Shown one piece after another: positions 35,482 to 49,147 of a DNA stretch of 64,000 nucleotides (position 1 is the stretch's first letter; the number at the start of each line of letters is the position of its first letter). The stretch is taken from the NCBI RefSeq assembly GCF_002209565.1, contig NZ_NJIH01000018.1, positions 1-64,000 of the forward strand. The letters are read 5' to 3'. A program made the position numbers and the translations under genes. Source of the stretch: Candidimonas nitroreducens. GTDB lineage: Bacteria > Pseudomonadota > Gammaproteobacteria > Burkholderiales > Burkholderiaceae_B. Under the pieces are notes generated by a model. It was not told the origin of the DNA, made no database searches, and worked only from the letters and a program-made list of their open reading frames with translations.

Positions 35482-36258
35482 TCAGTTGCTGAACATCAGG
35501 GCCGTGAGCAGGAAGTCCAGCCCCAGCACCACCAGGGCGCCGCTGACCACGGTGCGGGTCGTGGCGCGCGCCACGCCTTCCGGGGTCGGCACCGAGTTCC
35601 AGCCCTGGTACAGGGCGATCAGGGTCACCGCCACGCCGAATACCACGCTTTTGAGTACCCCGTTGGCGATGTCGTTGAAGACGTCCACGCCGTTCTGCAT
35701 CTGCGACCAGAAGGCGCCGGCGTCGATGCCTATCAGTTCCACCCCGACGAACCAGCCGCCCAGGATGCCCACCATGGAAAATACCGCCGCCAGTATCGGC
35801 ATGGCGATGATGCCGCCCCAGAAGCGCGGCACCAGCACCCGGCGTATCGGGTCGACCGCCATGACTTCCATGGCGGCGAGCTGTTCGCCCGCCTTCATGA
35901 GGCCGATCTCGGCGGTGAGCGAGGTGCCGGCGCGGCCTGCGTACAGCAGGGCGGTGACCACCGGCCCCAGCTCGCGCGTCAGCGACAGGGCGACCAGCAG
36001 GCCCAGGGCCTCTTCCGAGCCGTAGCGGTTCAGGGTGTAGTAGCCTTGCAGGCCCAGCACGAAGCCGACGAACAGGCCCGAGACGGCAATGATCAGCAGC
36101 GAATAATTGCCTATGAAGTGCACCTGCTGCGACACCAGGCGCGGCCGGCGCAGAGCCGTGCCGCTGCGCGCCAGCAGGGTGGCGAGCAGGCGAGCGTAGG
36201 CGCCCAGGCCGAGGATGCAGCCGCGCACCCAGCCGCCCAAAGCGGCGATCGCGTTCAT
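35482..36258 (-). CDS. mlaE: Phospholipid ABC transporter permease MlaE
   Basis: A 258-residue permease with the MlaE/YrbE signature (VALSLTRELGPVVTALLYAGRAGTSLTAEIGLMK) and five to six helices. It anchors MlaD and couples lipid movement to MlaF. Its start overlaps the mlaF stop (ATGA). The longer open frame upstream through mlaF is not used. Confidence 0.95.
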   Translation of the reverse strand: MNAIAALGGWVRGCILGLGAYARLLATLLARSGTALRRPRLVSQQVHFIGNYSLLIIAVSGLFVGFVLGLQGYYTLNRYGSEEALGLLVALSLTRELGPVVTALLYAGRAGTSLTAEIGLMKAGEQLAAMEVMAVDPIRRVLVPRFWGGIIAMPILAAVFSMVGILGGWFVGVELIGIDAGAFWSQMQNGVDVFNDIANGVLKSVVFGVAVTLIALYQGWNSVPTPEGVARATTRTVVSGALVVLGLDFLLTALMFSN

Positions 36259-37088
36259 GGTGTGCCTCCGTGTGCGCTCATCCAGGCCCGGAATGCGTCG
36301 GTTTCGGGGTAGTTGAAGGCGATGGGCCCGTCGGGCGCGCCGTCTATGAACTGGCGCACGTAGGTGTCGTCGGAGGCTGATAGTTCGTCGGGCGTGCCGC
36401 TGGCGATCAGCCGTCCCTGGCCCACCATGTAGACGCGGTCGACGATGGAGAAGGACTCGGCAACGTCGTGGGTGATCAGCACCGAGGCGCAATTGAGCCT
36501 GTCGGTGAGCGTGCGGATGAGCTGCGCGGCGATGCCCAGTGAGATGGGATCCAGCCCCGCGAAGGGCTCGTCGTACAGCACCAGCTCGGGTTCCAGCACG
36601 ATGGCGCGCGCCAGGGCGACCCGGCGCGCCATGCCGCCGGAAATTTCCGACACCTTCAGGTGCGCGGCGGCGCGCAGGCCCACGGCGTCGAGCTTGTCCA
36701 GCACCTTGCGCAGGATTTCGGCTTCCGGGTCGCGGGTATGCTCGCGCAGGGGAAAGGCGACGTTCTCGAAGACGTTCAGGTCGGTGAACAGCGCCCCCTG
36801 CTGGAACAGCACGCCCATGCGCTGGCGCAGCTTGCGCAGGGCTTCGCCGCGGGCGCGCGCTACGTCCTGGCCGAAGGCCTCGATATGGCCCGCCAGGGGC
36901 ACGATCTGGCCGGTGGCGGCGCGCAGCATGGTGGTCTTGCCCGAGCCCGAGCCGCCCATGACGGCCACGACCTGGCCGCGCTGCACCTCGATGTCGATGT
37001 CGCGCAGGACGGTGAAGCTGTTGTAGCCCAGGGTCACGCCGGTAAAGCGCAGAACGGCCTGGGAGGGGGCGTTCTTGCCAGCAGTCAA
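36255..37088 (-). CDS. mlaF: Phospholipid ABC transporter ATPase MlaF
   Basis: A 277-residue ATPase with Walker A GGSGSGKTT, signature SGGMARRVALARA, Walker B ELVLYDEPFAGLDP and a C-terminal extension as in MlaF. In E. coli that extension contacts MlaB, the STAS subunit that stabilises the ATPase. No mlaB is present in this window. It is the first gene of the mla operon and of the whole minus-strand array. Confidence 0.94.
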   Translation of the reverse strand: MTAGKNAPSQAVLRFTGVTLGYNSFTVLRDIDIEVQRGQVVAVMGGSGSGKTTMLRAATGQIVPLAGHIEAFGQDVARARGEALRKLRQRMGVLFQQGALFTDLNVFENVAFPLREHTRDPEAEILRKVLDKLDAVGLRAAAHLKVSEISGGMARRVALARAIVLEPELVLYDEPFAGLDPISLGIAAQLIRTLTDRLNCASVLITHDVAESFSIVDRVYMVGQGRLIASGTPDELSASDDTYVRQFIDGAPDGPIAFNYPETDAFRAWMSAHGGTP

Positions 37089-37379
37089 GGAATGCGCCTG
37101 TAGGAAGGGTTGCGTGTCATTGCGAAAGCCGAGGCCCCATGAGCGCCCGTGGATACACAGTAGGCAAGGGCTGCGGCGGGTCGAAAGTATGGCATTGTAT
37201 CGCGGGTCGCTGCCGCGGCAGCGAATCCAGGTTTCATGGTAACCCGGCCGTGCGCCCAGGGCATTTCAAAATGTAGGCGGCCTGCTGCTTGCCGTACGCG
37301 GCTCGATGTATCCCGTACCCCGCATTCCGGTATTTCCGTCCGGGCCCGGATCAAATTCCAGCCGCGAACCCAGCCGTTC
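37089..37379. other. Non-coding gap upstream of mlaF
   Basis: About 290 bp between the mlaF start and the gltD terminator. It must hold the promoter of the mla array, but I see no convincing -35/-10 pair. The open frame on the minus strand here (37085-37354) has no recognisable features. Confidence 0.4.
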
Positions 37380-37387
37380 TAAACGAA

Positions 37388-37413
37388 AGCCGGCTGCCTT
37401 GCGGCAGCCGGCT
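37388..37413 (-). terminator. Rho-independent terminator of gltBD
   Basis: AGCCGGCTGCC (37388-37398) and GGCAGCCGGCT (37403-37413) form a perfect 11-bp stem with a TTGC loop. On the minus strand it is followed by TTCGTTTAG. It lies about 25 bp past the gltD stop. Confidence 0.85.
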
Positions 37414-37437
37414 GGGCAGCAGGCGTGCAGCGCCGGC

Positions 37438-38901
37438 TTAGCGCGGCAGTGTGCTCGTGCCCATCAGGTACTCGTCGACCGCGCGGGCGCACTGGCGGCC
37501 TTCGCGGATCGCCCACACCACCAGCGACTGGCCGCGCCGCATGTCGCCTGCGGCGAAGACCTTGTCGACGCTGCTGCGGTAGTCCAGCGTGTTGGCGCGC
37601 GCGTTGCCGCGGGCGTCGAGCTCGATGCCGAAGGCGTCCAGCACGTTCTTGACCGGCGAGACGAAGCCCATGGCCAGCAGCACCAGGTCGGCGGGCAGTT
37701 CGAACTGCGAGCCCTCGACTTCGCGCATGCGGGTTTGGCCGGTGGTCTCGTCCTTGAACCATTCGAGTCGGGCGCCGACGAGTTTTTCGACCTTGCCGCC
37801 CTTGCCCTCGAAGGACTTGGTGGTTACCGACCAGTCGCGCTCGCAGCCTTCCTCGTGCGAGGACGAGGTGCGCAGCTTGGCGGGCCAGTACGGCCAGGTA
37901 AGGTCTTTGTTTTCCTGATCGGGCAGGCGCGGCATGAGTTCGAACTGGGTGACCGACGCGGCGCCCTGGCGGTTGCTGGTGCCCACGCAGTCGGAGCCAG
38001 TGTCGCCGCCGCCGATGACGATGACGTGCTTGCCCTTGGCCAGGGTCTGGCGGGCGATGTGGTCGCCGGCGTCGACCTTGTTCTGCTGGCGCAGGAAGTC
38101 CATGGCGAAATGCACGCCCTTGAGCTCGCGGCCGGGCACGGGCAGGTCGCGCGGGTTCTCGGCTCCGCCGGTGAGCACGATGGCGTCGAATTCGGCTTGC
38201 AGCGATTCGGGCGTGCGCACCGTCAGCCCGTCTTCGGCGTGGGCGGGGTCGCCCACGTAGGTGGAGGGGCAGAATTCCACGCCCTCGGCTTCCATCTGGG
38301 CCAGGCGCCGGTCGATGTGGGACTTTTCCAGCTTGAAGTCGGGGATGCCGTAGCGCAGCAGGCCGCCGATGCGGTTGCTTTTCTCGAACAGCGTCACCGC
38401 GTGGCCGACGCGCGCCAGCTGCTGGGCGCAGGCCAGCCCGGCCGGGCCCGAGCCGACGACGGCGACCTTCTTGCCGGTTTTCTTCTTGGGCGGCTGCGGC
38501 ACCACCCAGCCCTCGGCCCAGCCCTTGTCGATGATGAAGTGCTCGATGGACTTGATGCCCACGGCGTCGTCATTGATGTTGAGCGTACAGGCCGCTTCGC
38601 AGGGGGCCGGGCAGATGCGCCCGGTGAATTCAGGGAAGTTGTTGGTGGACAGCAGCACGTCCAGCGCCTGGCGCCAGTTCCCCTTGTAGACCAAGTCGTT
38701 CCAGTCGGGGATGATGTTGTTGACGGGGCAGCCGTTGCTGCAGAACGGGATGCCGCAGTCCATGCAGCGCGCGCCCTGGATCTTGGCCTCGTCGTCGCTG
38801 AGGGTGTGTATGAATTCGTGCCAGTTCTTCAGGCGCTTCTGGGGCGCCTCGGCAGTTTCCTGGATGCGGCGGAATTCGATAAAGCCGGTAATCTTGCCCA
38901 T
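37438..38901 (-). CDS. gltD: Glutamate synthase small subunit
   Basis: A 487-residue flavoprotein. The N-terminal part carries two cysteine clusters for 4Fe-4S centres ([33 protein letters not shown]). Two dinucleotide folds follow: [17 protein letters not shown] for FAD and [13 protein letters not shown] for NADPH. It passes electrons from NADPH to GltB for glutamate formation. It begins 9 bp after gltB and ends before a clear terminator. Confidence 0.97.
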   Translation of the reverse strand: MGKITGFIEFRRIQETAEAPQKRLKNWHEFIHTLSDDEAKIQGARCMDCGIPFCSNGCPVNNIIPDWNDLVYKGNWRQALDVLLSTNNFPEFTGRICPAPCEAACTLNINDDAVGIKSIEHFIIDKGWAEGWVVPQPPKKKTGKKVAVVGSGPAGLACAQQLARVGHAVTLFEKSNRIGGLLRYGIPDFKLEKSHIDRRLAQMEAEGVEFCPSTYVGDPAHAEDGLTVRTPESLQAEFDAIVLTGGAENPRDLPVPGRELKGVHFAMDFLRQQNKVDAGDHIARQTLAKGKHVIVIGGGDTGSDCVGTSNRQGAASVTQFELMPRLPDQENKDLTWPYWPAKLRTSSSHEEGCERDWSVTTKSFEGKGGKVEKLVGARLEWFKDETTGQTRMREVEGSQFELPADLVLLAMGFVSPVKNVLDAFGIELDARGNARANTLDYRSSVDKVFAAGDMRRGQSLVVWAIREGRQCARAVDEYLMGTSTLPR

Positions 38902-38910
38902 GTCGTGTCC

Positions 38911-43635
<4,725 letters not shown>

Positions 43636-43989
43636 GAGAGTGCTCCGCAGGAACCTGCGTACAGAGGAATTGTGCAATGCAAGATTCGTACGATACGCCC
43701 GCCGCCCGTGCTTGGCAAGGAATTTATGTTTGGTACGTCCCTAAATAAATATTCAGATATATTTGTTGTTTTTAAATGGGGACATATCAATCCGGAGCCC
43801 GATCTGAGGCCGCGATGCATGCCTGTATGTCGGAGCCCGGTAAAACGCCAGCTTGGCTGTGTGCGGCGGGGCCATGGGCGCAAAAAACGGGCGAGCCGCT
43901 GGCGGCCCCTGGGCCTGGCTCGGGCCTGTGACTCGACAGGAGGCTGGAAGGCAGTACCGTACGGACTGGAGGGTGTGACTTGCCTTGGG
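43636..43989. promoter_or_regulatory. gltB upstream region
   Basis: About 350 bp between the gltB start and the RAYT-like stop. A notably AT-rich patch at about 43720-43790 contains AATATTCAGATATATT, an imperfect palindrome, and is the likeliest site of the gltB promoter. The remainder is ordinary GC-rich sequence with no gene I can support. Confidence 0.45.
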
Positions 43990-44697
43990 CTAGCCGCTGT
44001 GCGGCGCCGCGGGCTTGCGCGGCCGGCCCCTGGGCGCGGGGCGCGGGCGGCGCGAGGCCTGCGATTCGAGTTGCTGCAGGAACACGGCCTCGCCCAGCGC
44101 CCACTGGCCGAACAGCGCGCGCTCTATCTGCTGGCGCTGGCTGTCGGGCAGGCCGGCATGCAGGCGTTCCCGGTAGCGCGCCTGGCGGTCGAACGGCGTG
44201 TTGCCGTCCTTCCAGTAGTCGGGATGGTCGACCATCCAGTCGGCCGCAGTTGCGGCCGCGCCCGTGTGGCCGGCAGCCGAAGACCATGGCCAGTGTTCGG
44301 GCCGGTCGACGTAGGACAGCTGCGCCGGGAGCGATTCCAGCCAGATCAGGGCCGGCAGCACCCAGCGTCCGGGTTCGACCAGGGCGCTGCGGTAGCGTTC
44401 GGCGAACACCCTGCCCTGGCGCTGCTGGGCGGCATAGCGCCGGCCCAGGGCCTGCACCAGCTTGGGCAGGGCCTGCGGGCCCGGCGGGGTGGCCAGCAAG
44501 GTGAGGCGGTCGTGAACCAGGGACCAGCCGTGCACCTCTACATGGTGCTCGCGCGCGCTGTCGCCCAGCCAGGTGCAGAGCCTGTCCATTGCGGCAGTGG
44601 GGCTGGCGCCCTGCGTGGTGGCGTCCAGAGCCCGCGCGAACCGCGCCTGCACGAGCTGCGGTATTTGCGGAGCATAGAGGCGCGGCAGTCTGGCCAT
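43990..44697 (-). CDS. RAYT-like (Y1 transposase family) protein lacking the HUH motif
   Basis: A 235-residue protein starting MARLPRLYAP and carrying the layout of REP-associated tyrosine transposases: LCTWLGDSAREHHVEVHGW, LVQALGRRYAAQQRQGRVFAERYRSALV with the expected tyrosine, and YVDRPEHWPWSSAAGH. The HUH metal motif, normally PNHVH, reads HDRLT, so both histidines are lost and DNA cleavage is unlikely. An upstream ATG at 44799 would add 34 residues. It may be a domesticated DNA-binding relative or a dying gene kept open. Confidence 0.75.
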   Translation of the reverse strand: MARLPRLYAPQIPQLVQARFARALDATTQGASPTAAMDRLCTWLGDSAREHHVEVHGWSLVHDRLTLLATPPGPQALPKLVQALGRRYAAQQRQGRVFAERYRSALVEPGRWVLPALIWLESLPAQLSYVDRPEHWPWSSAAGHTGAAATAADWMVDHPDYWKDGNTPFDRQARYRERLHAGLPDSQRQQIERALFGQWALGEAVFLQQLESQASRRPRPAPRGRPRKPAAPHSG

Positions 44698-45087
44698 GGT
44701 GTGGTGGGCGGTGCCTCCCGGGTCTGCGGCGCCCTTCAAGAGCTGCGCATTTTTCGGGCTGGGGGCGGCGAAGCTTGCGGTGTCGGAGGAAAGCTCCAAT
44801 TCTACTCGCGCCGCAGGCGCCAGGCGGGGCGTACCGTCTCGGCTGTCGGAAGCAAATAGGAATATCCGCTTTTATAGCTCGTGAAATGTCCGCTTGCCTG
44901 TGCGGTGGCCAGGCCGTGTAGGGCATGGGCATGTTTTCCCCTTGAGAAGCCATGGCATTGCCGTGGGCACATGCGGGGCCGGCGGTTTTTCCGCCTCTGT
45001 CTATATACTATGGGCAGGCCGACCGGCCTGGGCCTGTGACGGCCCTGCCGGGGCGGCGGATCATCGAACCCGCAAGCAGGAGTGCAC
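44698..45087. promoter_or_regulatory. Divergent region between RAYT-like gene and adhC
   Basis: About 390 bp. The part up to 44799 could encode a longer RAYT N-terminus. TATACT at 45004-45009 is a candidate -10 box for adhC, without a clear -35. AGGAG at 45078-45082 is a good Shine-Dalgarno 5 bp before the adhC ATG. No formaldehyde-sensing repressor gene (frmR type) is adjacent. Confidence 0.45.
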
Positions 45088-46194
45088 ATGAAGACCAAAG
45101 CAGCCATCGCATGGAAGTCGGGGGCTCCCCTGACCATCGAAGACGTGGAACTGCAAGGCCCCAAGGCGGGCGAAGTGCTGGTGGAAGTCAAGGCCACCGG
45201 CATCTGCCACACCGACTATTACACGCTCTCGGGCGCTGACCCCGAGGGTATCTTCCCGTCCATCCTGGGCCACGAGGGCGCCGGCGTGGTGCTGGAGACC
45301 GGGCCGGGCGTGACTTCCGTCAAGGCCGGCGACCACGTCATTCCGCTGTACACGCCAGAATGCCGTCAGTGCAAATTCTGCCTGTCGCGCAAGACCAATC
45401 TGTGCCAGGCCATCCGCGCCACGCAGGGCAAGGGCCTGATGCCCGACGGCACCTCGCGCTTCACGGTGGGCGGCAAGCCTGTGCACCACTACATGGGCAC
45501 GTCCACGTTTTCCAACCACATCGTGGTGCCGGAAATCGCCCTGGCCCGCATTCGCGACGATGCGCCCTTCGACAAGGTCTGCTACATCGGCTGCGGCGTC
45601 ACCACCGGCGTGGGCGCCGTGGTGTTCACCGCCAAGGTCGAGGCCGGCGCCAATGTGGTGGTGTTCGGTCTGGGCGGCATCGGGCTGAACGTCATCCAGG
45701 GCGCCAAAATGGTGGGCGCCGGCAAGATCATAGGCGTGGATCTGAACCCCGCGCGCGAGGCGCTGGCGCGCCAGTTCGGCATGACCGACTTCATCAATCC
45801 CAGCGAAGTCGGGAACGTGGTCGACCACATCATCGCCCTGACCGACGGCGGCGCCGATTATTCCTTCGAATGCATAGGCAATACCAAGGTCATGCGCCAG
45901 GCGCTGGAATGCTGCCACAAGGGTTGGGGCCAGTCCATCATCATCGGCGTGGCCGAGGCCGGGGCCGAGATCTCCACCCGGCCGTTCCAGCTGGTCACCG
46001 GGCGGCAATGGAAGGGCAGCGCCTTCGGCGGCGCGCGCGGCCGCACCGATGTGCCGAAGATCGTCGACTGGTACATGGAAGGCCGCCTCAACATCGACGA
46101 CCTCATTACTCATACGCTGCCGCTGGAGCGCATCAACGAGGGCTTCGACCTGATGCACCGCGGCGAATCGATACGTTCGGTGGTGCTGTACTGA
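45088..46194 (+). CDS. adhC: S-(hydroxymethyl)glutathione dehydrogenase (class III alcohol dehydrogenase)
   Basis: A 368-residue zinc enzyme with the catalytic-zinc site (GICHTDYYTLSG; GHEGAGVV), four structural-zinc cysteines (TPECRQCKFCLSRKTNLC) and the NAD fold GLGGIGLNVIQGAK. It oxidises the formaldehyde-glutathione adduct to S-formylglutathione. A GTG two codons upstream is possible; ATG at 45088 is well spaced from AGGAG. Its TGA overlaps the fghA ATG (TGATG). Confidence 0.96.
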   Translation: MKTKAAIAWKSGAPLTIEDVELQGPKAGEVLVEVKATGICHTDYYTLSGADPEGIFPSILGHEGAGVVLETGPGVTSVKAGDHVIPLYTPECRQCKFCLSRKTNLCQAIRATQGKGLMPDGTSRFTVGGKPVHHYMGTSTFSNHIVVPEIALARIRDDAPFDKVCYIGCGVTTGVGAVVFTAKVEAGANVVVFGLGGIGLNVIQGAKMVGAGKIIGVDLNPAREALARQFGMTDFINPSEVGNVVDHIIALTDGGADYSFECIGNTKVMRQALECCHKGWGQSIIIGVAEAGAEISTRPFQLVTGRQWKGSAFGGARGRTDVPKIVDWYMEGRLNIDDLITHTLPLERINEGFDLMHRGESIRSVVLY

Positions 46195-47159
46195 TGGCAG
46201 GCGATCCGCAAGAACCGCAGGCTCCGCAAAGCCAGCAAAGCCAGCAAGGTCAGCAAGGTCAGCAAGGTCAGCAAGGTCAGCAAGGTCAGCAAGGTCAGCA
46301 AGGCGGCGCCGATGCGCTCGAACTGCTCGGCGAGCACGGCTGCTTCGCCGGGCGGCAGCGCTTCTATCGCCATGCTTCCGCGGCGATCGGCCTGCCCATG
46401 CGTTTTTCCGTGTTCATCCCGGCGCAGGCCGAGAAGGGCCGGGTGCCGGTGCTGTTCTGCCTGGCCGGCCTGACCTGCACCGAAGAAACCTTCATGGTCA
46501 AGGCCAACGCCCAGCGCTATGCGGCCGAGCACGGCCTGATGCTGGTGGCACCCGACACCAGCCCGCGCGGCGCCGGCATCCCGGGCGAGGACGACGACTG
46601 GGACTTCGGCACCGGCGCCGGCTTCTACCTCGACGCCGTGTGCGAGCCCTGGAGCCGCGCCTATCGCATGGAAAGCTATATCTGCGACGAACTGCTGCGC
46701 ATCGCCGCCACCGTCCTGCCGGGCGACGCGGGCCGCGTCGGCATCTGCGGACATTCCATGGGCGGCCACGGCGCCCTGGTGCTGGCACAGCGCCATCCCG
46801 GCCTGTTCCGCTCGGTCTCGGCCTTCGCGCCCATCGCCGCACCCAGCCTGTGCCCCTGGGGCCGCAAGGCCTTCGGCGCCTACCTCGGCCCCGACCCGCA
46901 AGACTGGGCCGGCCACGACGCCTCGCGCCTGATGGAGCGCGCGCATTGCCCCTTTCCCGAGGGCATCCTGATCGACCAAGGCCTGGACGATGGCTTCCTG
47001 GCCGAACAACTGCACCCCGAAGCCTTCGAGGCTGCCTGCGCGCGGGCCGCACAGCCCCTGACCCTGCGGCGCCACGCCGGCTACGATCACGGCTACTACT
47101 TCATCACCACCTTCATCCGCGACCACATCGCCTTTCATGCAGAGCGGCTGCGGGCTTGA
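46194..47159 (+). CDS. fghA: S-formylglutathione hydrolase with glutamine-rich N-terminal repeat
   Basis: A 321-residue esterase-D-type hydrolase that finishes glutathione-dependent formaldehyde oxidation, releasing formate. The catalytic core starts at about residue 40 and shows FCLAGLTCTEETFM, the nucleophile in GHSMGGHGAL, an aspartate in LIDQGLDDGFL and the histidine in GYDHGYYF. Residues 14-37 are a run of Gln-Gln-Ser then Gln-Gln-Gly triplets encoded by a 9-bp tandem repeat, absent from typical FghA. The ATG overlaps the adhC stop, so the repeat is translated. Confidence 0.94.
   Translation: MAGDPQEPQAPQSQQSQQGQQGQQGQQGQQGQQGQQGGADALELLGEHGCFAGRQRFYRHASAAIGLPMRFSVFIPAQAEKGRVPVLFCLAGLTCTEETFMVKANAQRYAAEHGLMLVAPDTSPRGAGIPGEDDDWDFGTGAGFYLDAVCEPWSRAYRMESYICDELLRIAATVLPGDAGRVGICGHSMGGHGALVLAQRHPGLFRSVSAFAPIAAPSLCPWGRKAFGAYLGPDPQDWAGHDASRLMERAHCPFPEGILIDQGLDDGFLAEQLHPEAFEAACARAAQPLTLRRHAGYDHGYYFITTFIRDHIAFHAERLRA
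46242..46304 (+). repeat. 9-bp tandem repeat (CAGCAAGGT x7) in fghA
   Basis: Seven uninterrupted copies of CAGCAAGGT (last copy ends GGC) encode Gln-Gln-Gly repeats; two related Gln-Gln-Ser units precede them. Copy-number change would alter tail length without a frameshift. Confidence 0.9.
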
Positions 47160-47256
47160 CTGTGAGGCCAGGCATATCCTTTCCAGCCAGATGCCTGATG
47201 TTCCAATACATAGGCTTTTATTGACATAAGCCGATGAATTGGAACCATATTCAGAT

Positions 47257-47437
47257 ATGGATACCGCGATCGACAAGCTGCTGGCGATGGCTCGTAACGC
47301 GGGGTTGATCCGCGCCCGAGATCTGGAGCCGCTGGGCATGGCGCGCTAAGCGCATGACCAGCGGCGAAATTAGGCGCTATGCCAAGCTCTGCCGCGTTGC
47401 CAACGTGATGCGTCCTTATCTGGAAAGCCTGGAATGA
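47257..47437 (+). pseudogene. AbiEi antitoxin remnant
   Basis: Codons 1-30 (MDTAIDKLLAMARNAGLIRARDLEPLG) match the N-terminal winged-helix start of AbiEi-type antitoxins, then a TAA at 47347-47349 ends the frame. Directly after it, in a shifted frame, the sequence encodes RRYAKLCRVANVMRPYLESLE, like the C-terminal end of AbiEi. The middle of the gene has been deleted. The last codons overlap the abiEii start (ATGA) as in intact loci. Confidence 0.75.
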
Positions 47438-47845
47438 CGGCCAGTTCCCGCAATGTCGCTGCATCCGTGCGTGCAAGACTGCTCAACAAGGCCCGTGCCG
47501 GCAAGAAGGACTTCAACCTGCTATTGACACGGTATGCCTTGGAGCGGATGTTGTACCGCCTGAGCATCTCTGCGTATTGAGATCAGTTTCTGCTCAAAGG
47601 GGTCTTGCTTTTTGACTTCTGGTTCGACGTGCCGCAACACCCGACACACGATGCCGACCTGTTGGGATTCATGCCGGCGGAAGTGTCAGAACTGATCGTG
47701 GTGTTCCAAGAGCTCTGCAAAATCGAAGGCGGTGATGGAATTGTGTTCCGGCCTGAAACGGTGCGAGCTATCGATATACGCAAAGAGGCGAACTACCCGG
47801 GAATTCGTGTTACGACACGAGCGGAGAAGACCGGGCAGCTCGCGC
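47434..47845 (+). pseudogene. AbiEii toxin remnant (nucleotidyltransferase), internal stop and truncated
   Basis: Reads like AbiEii: SVRARLLNKARAGKKDFNLLLTRYALERMLYRLS, then TGA at 47578-47580, then in the same frame QFLLKGVLLFDFWFDVPQHPT and HDADLLGF (the nucleotidyltransferase DxD), and IRKEANYPGIRVT. Homology stops near 47820 and the C-terminal half is absent. The stop and truncation make it non-functional. It is lower in GC than its surroundings, fitting an acquired defence module. Confidence 0.8.
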
Positions 47846-47998
47846 AGGCGAGTGGGTTATCGAGCCGTAAGGAGCCGCCCGCGATTCCAGGCCGCGGCTG
47901 GAAGAATCGGGCCTGTACCGCATAGTGCAGCGCCCAACGAGGCGCCAGACGCGGCGCGGGGCTCGGAAGCCCCGCGCATCACTACATGAAGCCACCTA
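47846..47998. other. Gap with hairpin after livJ-like gene
   Basis: GCGCGGGGCT (47954-47963) pairs perfectly with AGCCCCGCGC (47968-47977) around CGGA. It lies just past the stop of the minus-strand binding protein, so it may act as its terminator, though no T-run follows. Nothing else is recognisable. Confidence 0.5.
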
Positions 47999-49147
47999 TT
48001 ACTTCAGCAGCTTCCACTGCCCGTCCTTGACCGTGATCAGCTCGCGGCCGCGGTCGTCGAAGCCGCTGTGGTCTTCGGGCGTCATGTTGTACACCCCCTG
48101 AGTGGCCACCAGCTCGTGCACGTTTTCCAGGGCGCTGCGCAGCGCGCTGCGGAACTCTTTGGTGCCGGGCTTGGCTGTCTTCTCGGCCACAGGCACCGCG
48201 CGTTCCAGCAGCAACCCCGCATCGTACACATTGGCGCCGAACGTCGCCGGCTTCTGGCCGTACAGCTTCTCATAGGCGGCAATGTATTTCTCGGCCACCT
48301 TCTTCGACGGATTGCTGTCCGGAATCTCGGGCAGCACCAGCATCAGGCTGGCCGCCAGCACCGTGCCGTCGACATACTTGCCGCCCAGCTTCAGGAAAGC
48401 CGGCAGCGCCGCGCCGTGCGTCTGGTAGAACGTGCCTTTGTAGCCCTGCTTGGCCAGCGTGACCTCGGGCAGCACCGCCGCGCCGCCGGTGCCGGCGATC
48501 AGCACCGCATCCGGCTTGGCGGCATAGATCTTCAGCGCCTGGCCGGTGACGCTGCTGTCCGAGCGCTGATAGCGTTCGGTGGCCACCAGCTTGATATTGT
48601 GCTGCTTGGCCAGATTGCCGAATACCTTCAGCCAGTTCTCGCCGAAGGCATCGTTCAGGCCTATGAAGCCCACCGTCTTGACGTGCGTCTTGACCATGTG
48701 GTCGACCAGCGCCTTGGCAATGATGTCGTCGTTCTGGGTGGTCTTGAACACCCATTTCTTTTGCGGCGTCATCGGCAGCACCACCGCGGCCGTGCCCACT
48801 GGCGCCAGCATCGGCGTGCCGGATTCGGCGGCGAACTGGATCACGCCCATGGCATTGGGCGAGCCCGAGGGCCCGATGATGGCGTCGACCTTTTCTTCGG
48901 AGATCAGCTTCTTGAAGTCGGTGACTGTCTGCGTCGGGTCGCTGGCGTCGTCCAGCGAAATGTATTGCACGTCGAGGCCGCCGATCTTCTTGGGCAGCAG
49001 GGCCACGGTATTTTTTTGCGGGATGCCCACCAGCGCGGTCGGGCCGGTGGCCGACGTGACCACGCCGATCTTGAGCTGGGCCAGAGCCGGAGTGGCGGCC
49101 AGGGCCGCAGCGACGGCTGCGGCAGTGGCGAGTGTCTTCAATAGCAT
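47999..49147 (-). CDS. Branched-chain amino acid-type ABC substrate-binding protein
   Basis: A 382-residue periplasmic protein with a signal peptide (cleavage about ALA-QLK, residue 23) and the Peripla_BP_6/LivJ fold (KIGVVTSATGPTALVGIPQKNTV; IIGPSGSPNAMGV; VYDAGLLLERAV). No permease or ATPase genes adjoin it. Such orphan binding proteins beside aromatic catabolic genes often bind aromatic acids. It is on the same strand as the catabolic genes upstream, but 298 bp separate them. Confidence 0.9.
   Translation of the reverse strand: MLLKTLATAAAVAAALAATPALAQLKIGVVTSATGPTALVGIPQKNTVALLPKKIGGLDVQYISLDDASDPTQTVTDFKKLISEEKVDAIIGPSGSPNAMGVIQFAAESGTPMLAPVGTAAVVLPMTPQKKWVFKTTQNDDIIAKALVDHMVKTHVKTVGFIGLNDAFGENWLKVFGNLAKQHNIKLVATERYQRSDSSVTGQALKIYAAKPDAVLIAGTGGAAVLPEVTLAKQGYKGTFYQTHGAALPAFLKLGGKYVDGTVLAASLMLVLPEIPDSNPSKKVAEKYIAAYEKLYGQKPATFGANVYDAGLLLERAVPVAEKTAKPGTKEFRSALRSALENVHELVATQGVYNMTPEDHSGFDDRGRELITVKDGQWKLLK

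Noticed and set aside
45360-46193. The fghA frame staying open 278 codons upstream through adhC
   Set aside because: That stretch is an alternate frame of adhC, and the ATG at 46194 coupled to the adhC stop is a good start.
46242-46304. Short direct repeats that could suggest a CRISPR array
   Set aside because: Units are 9 bp without spacers and code for Gln-Gln-Gly in frame.
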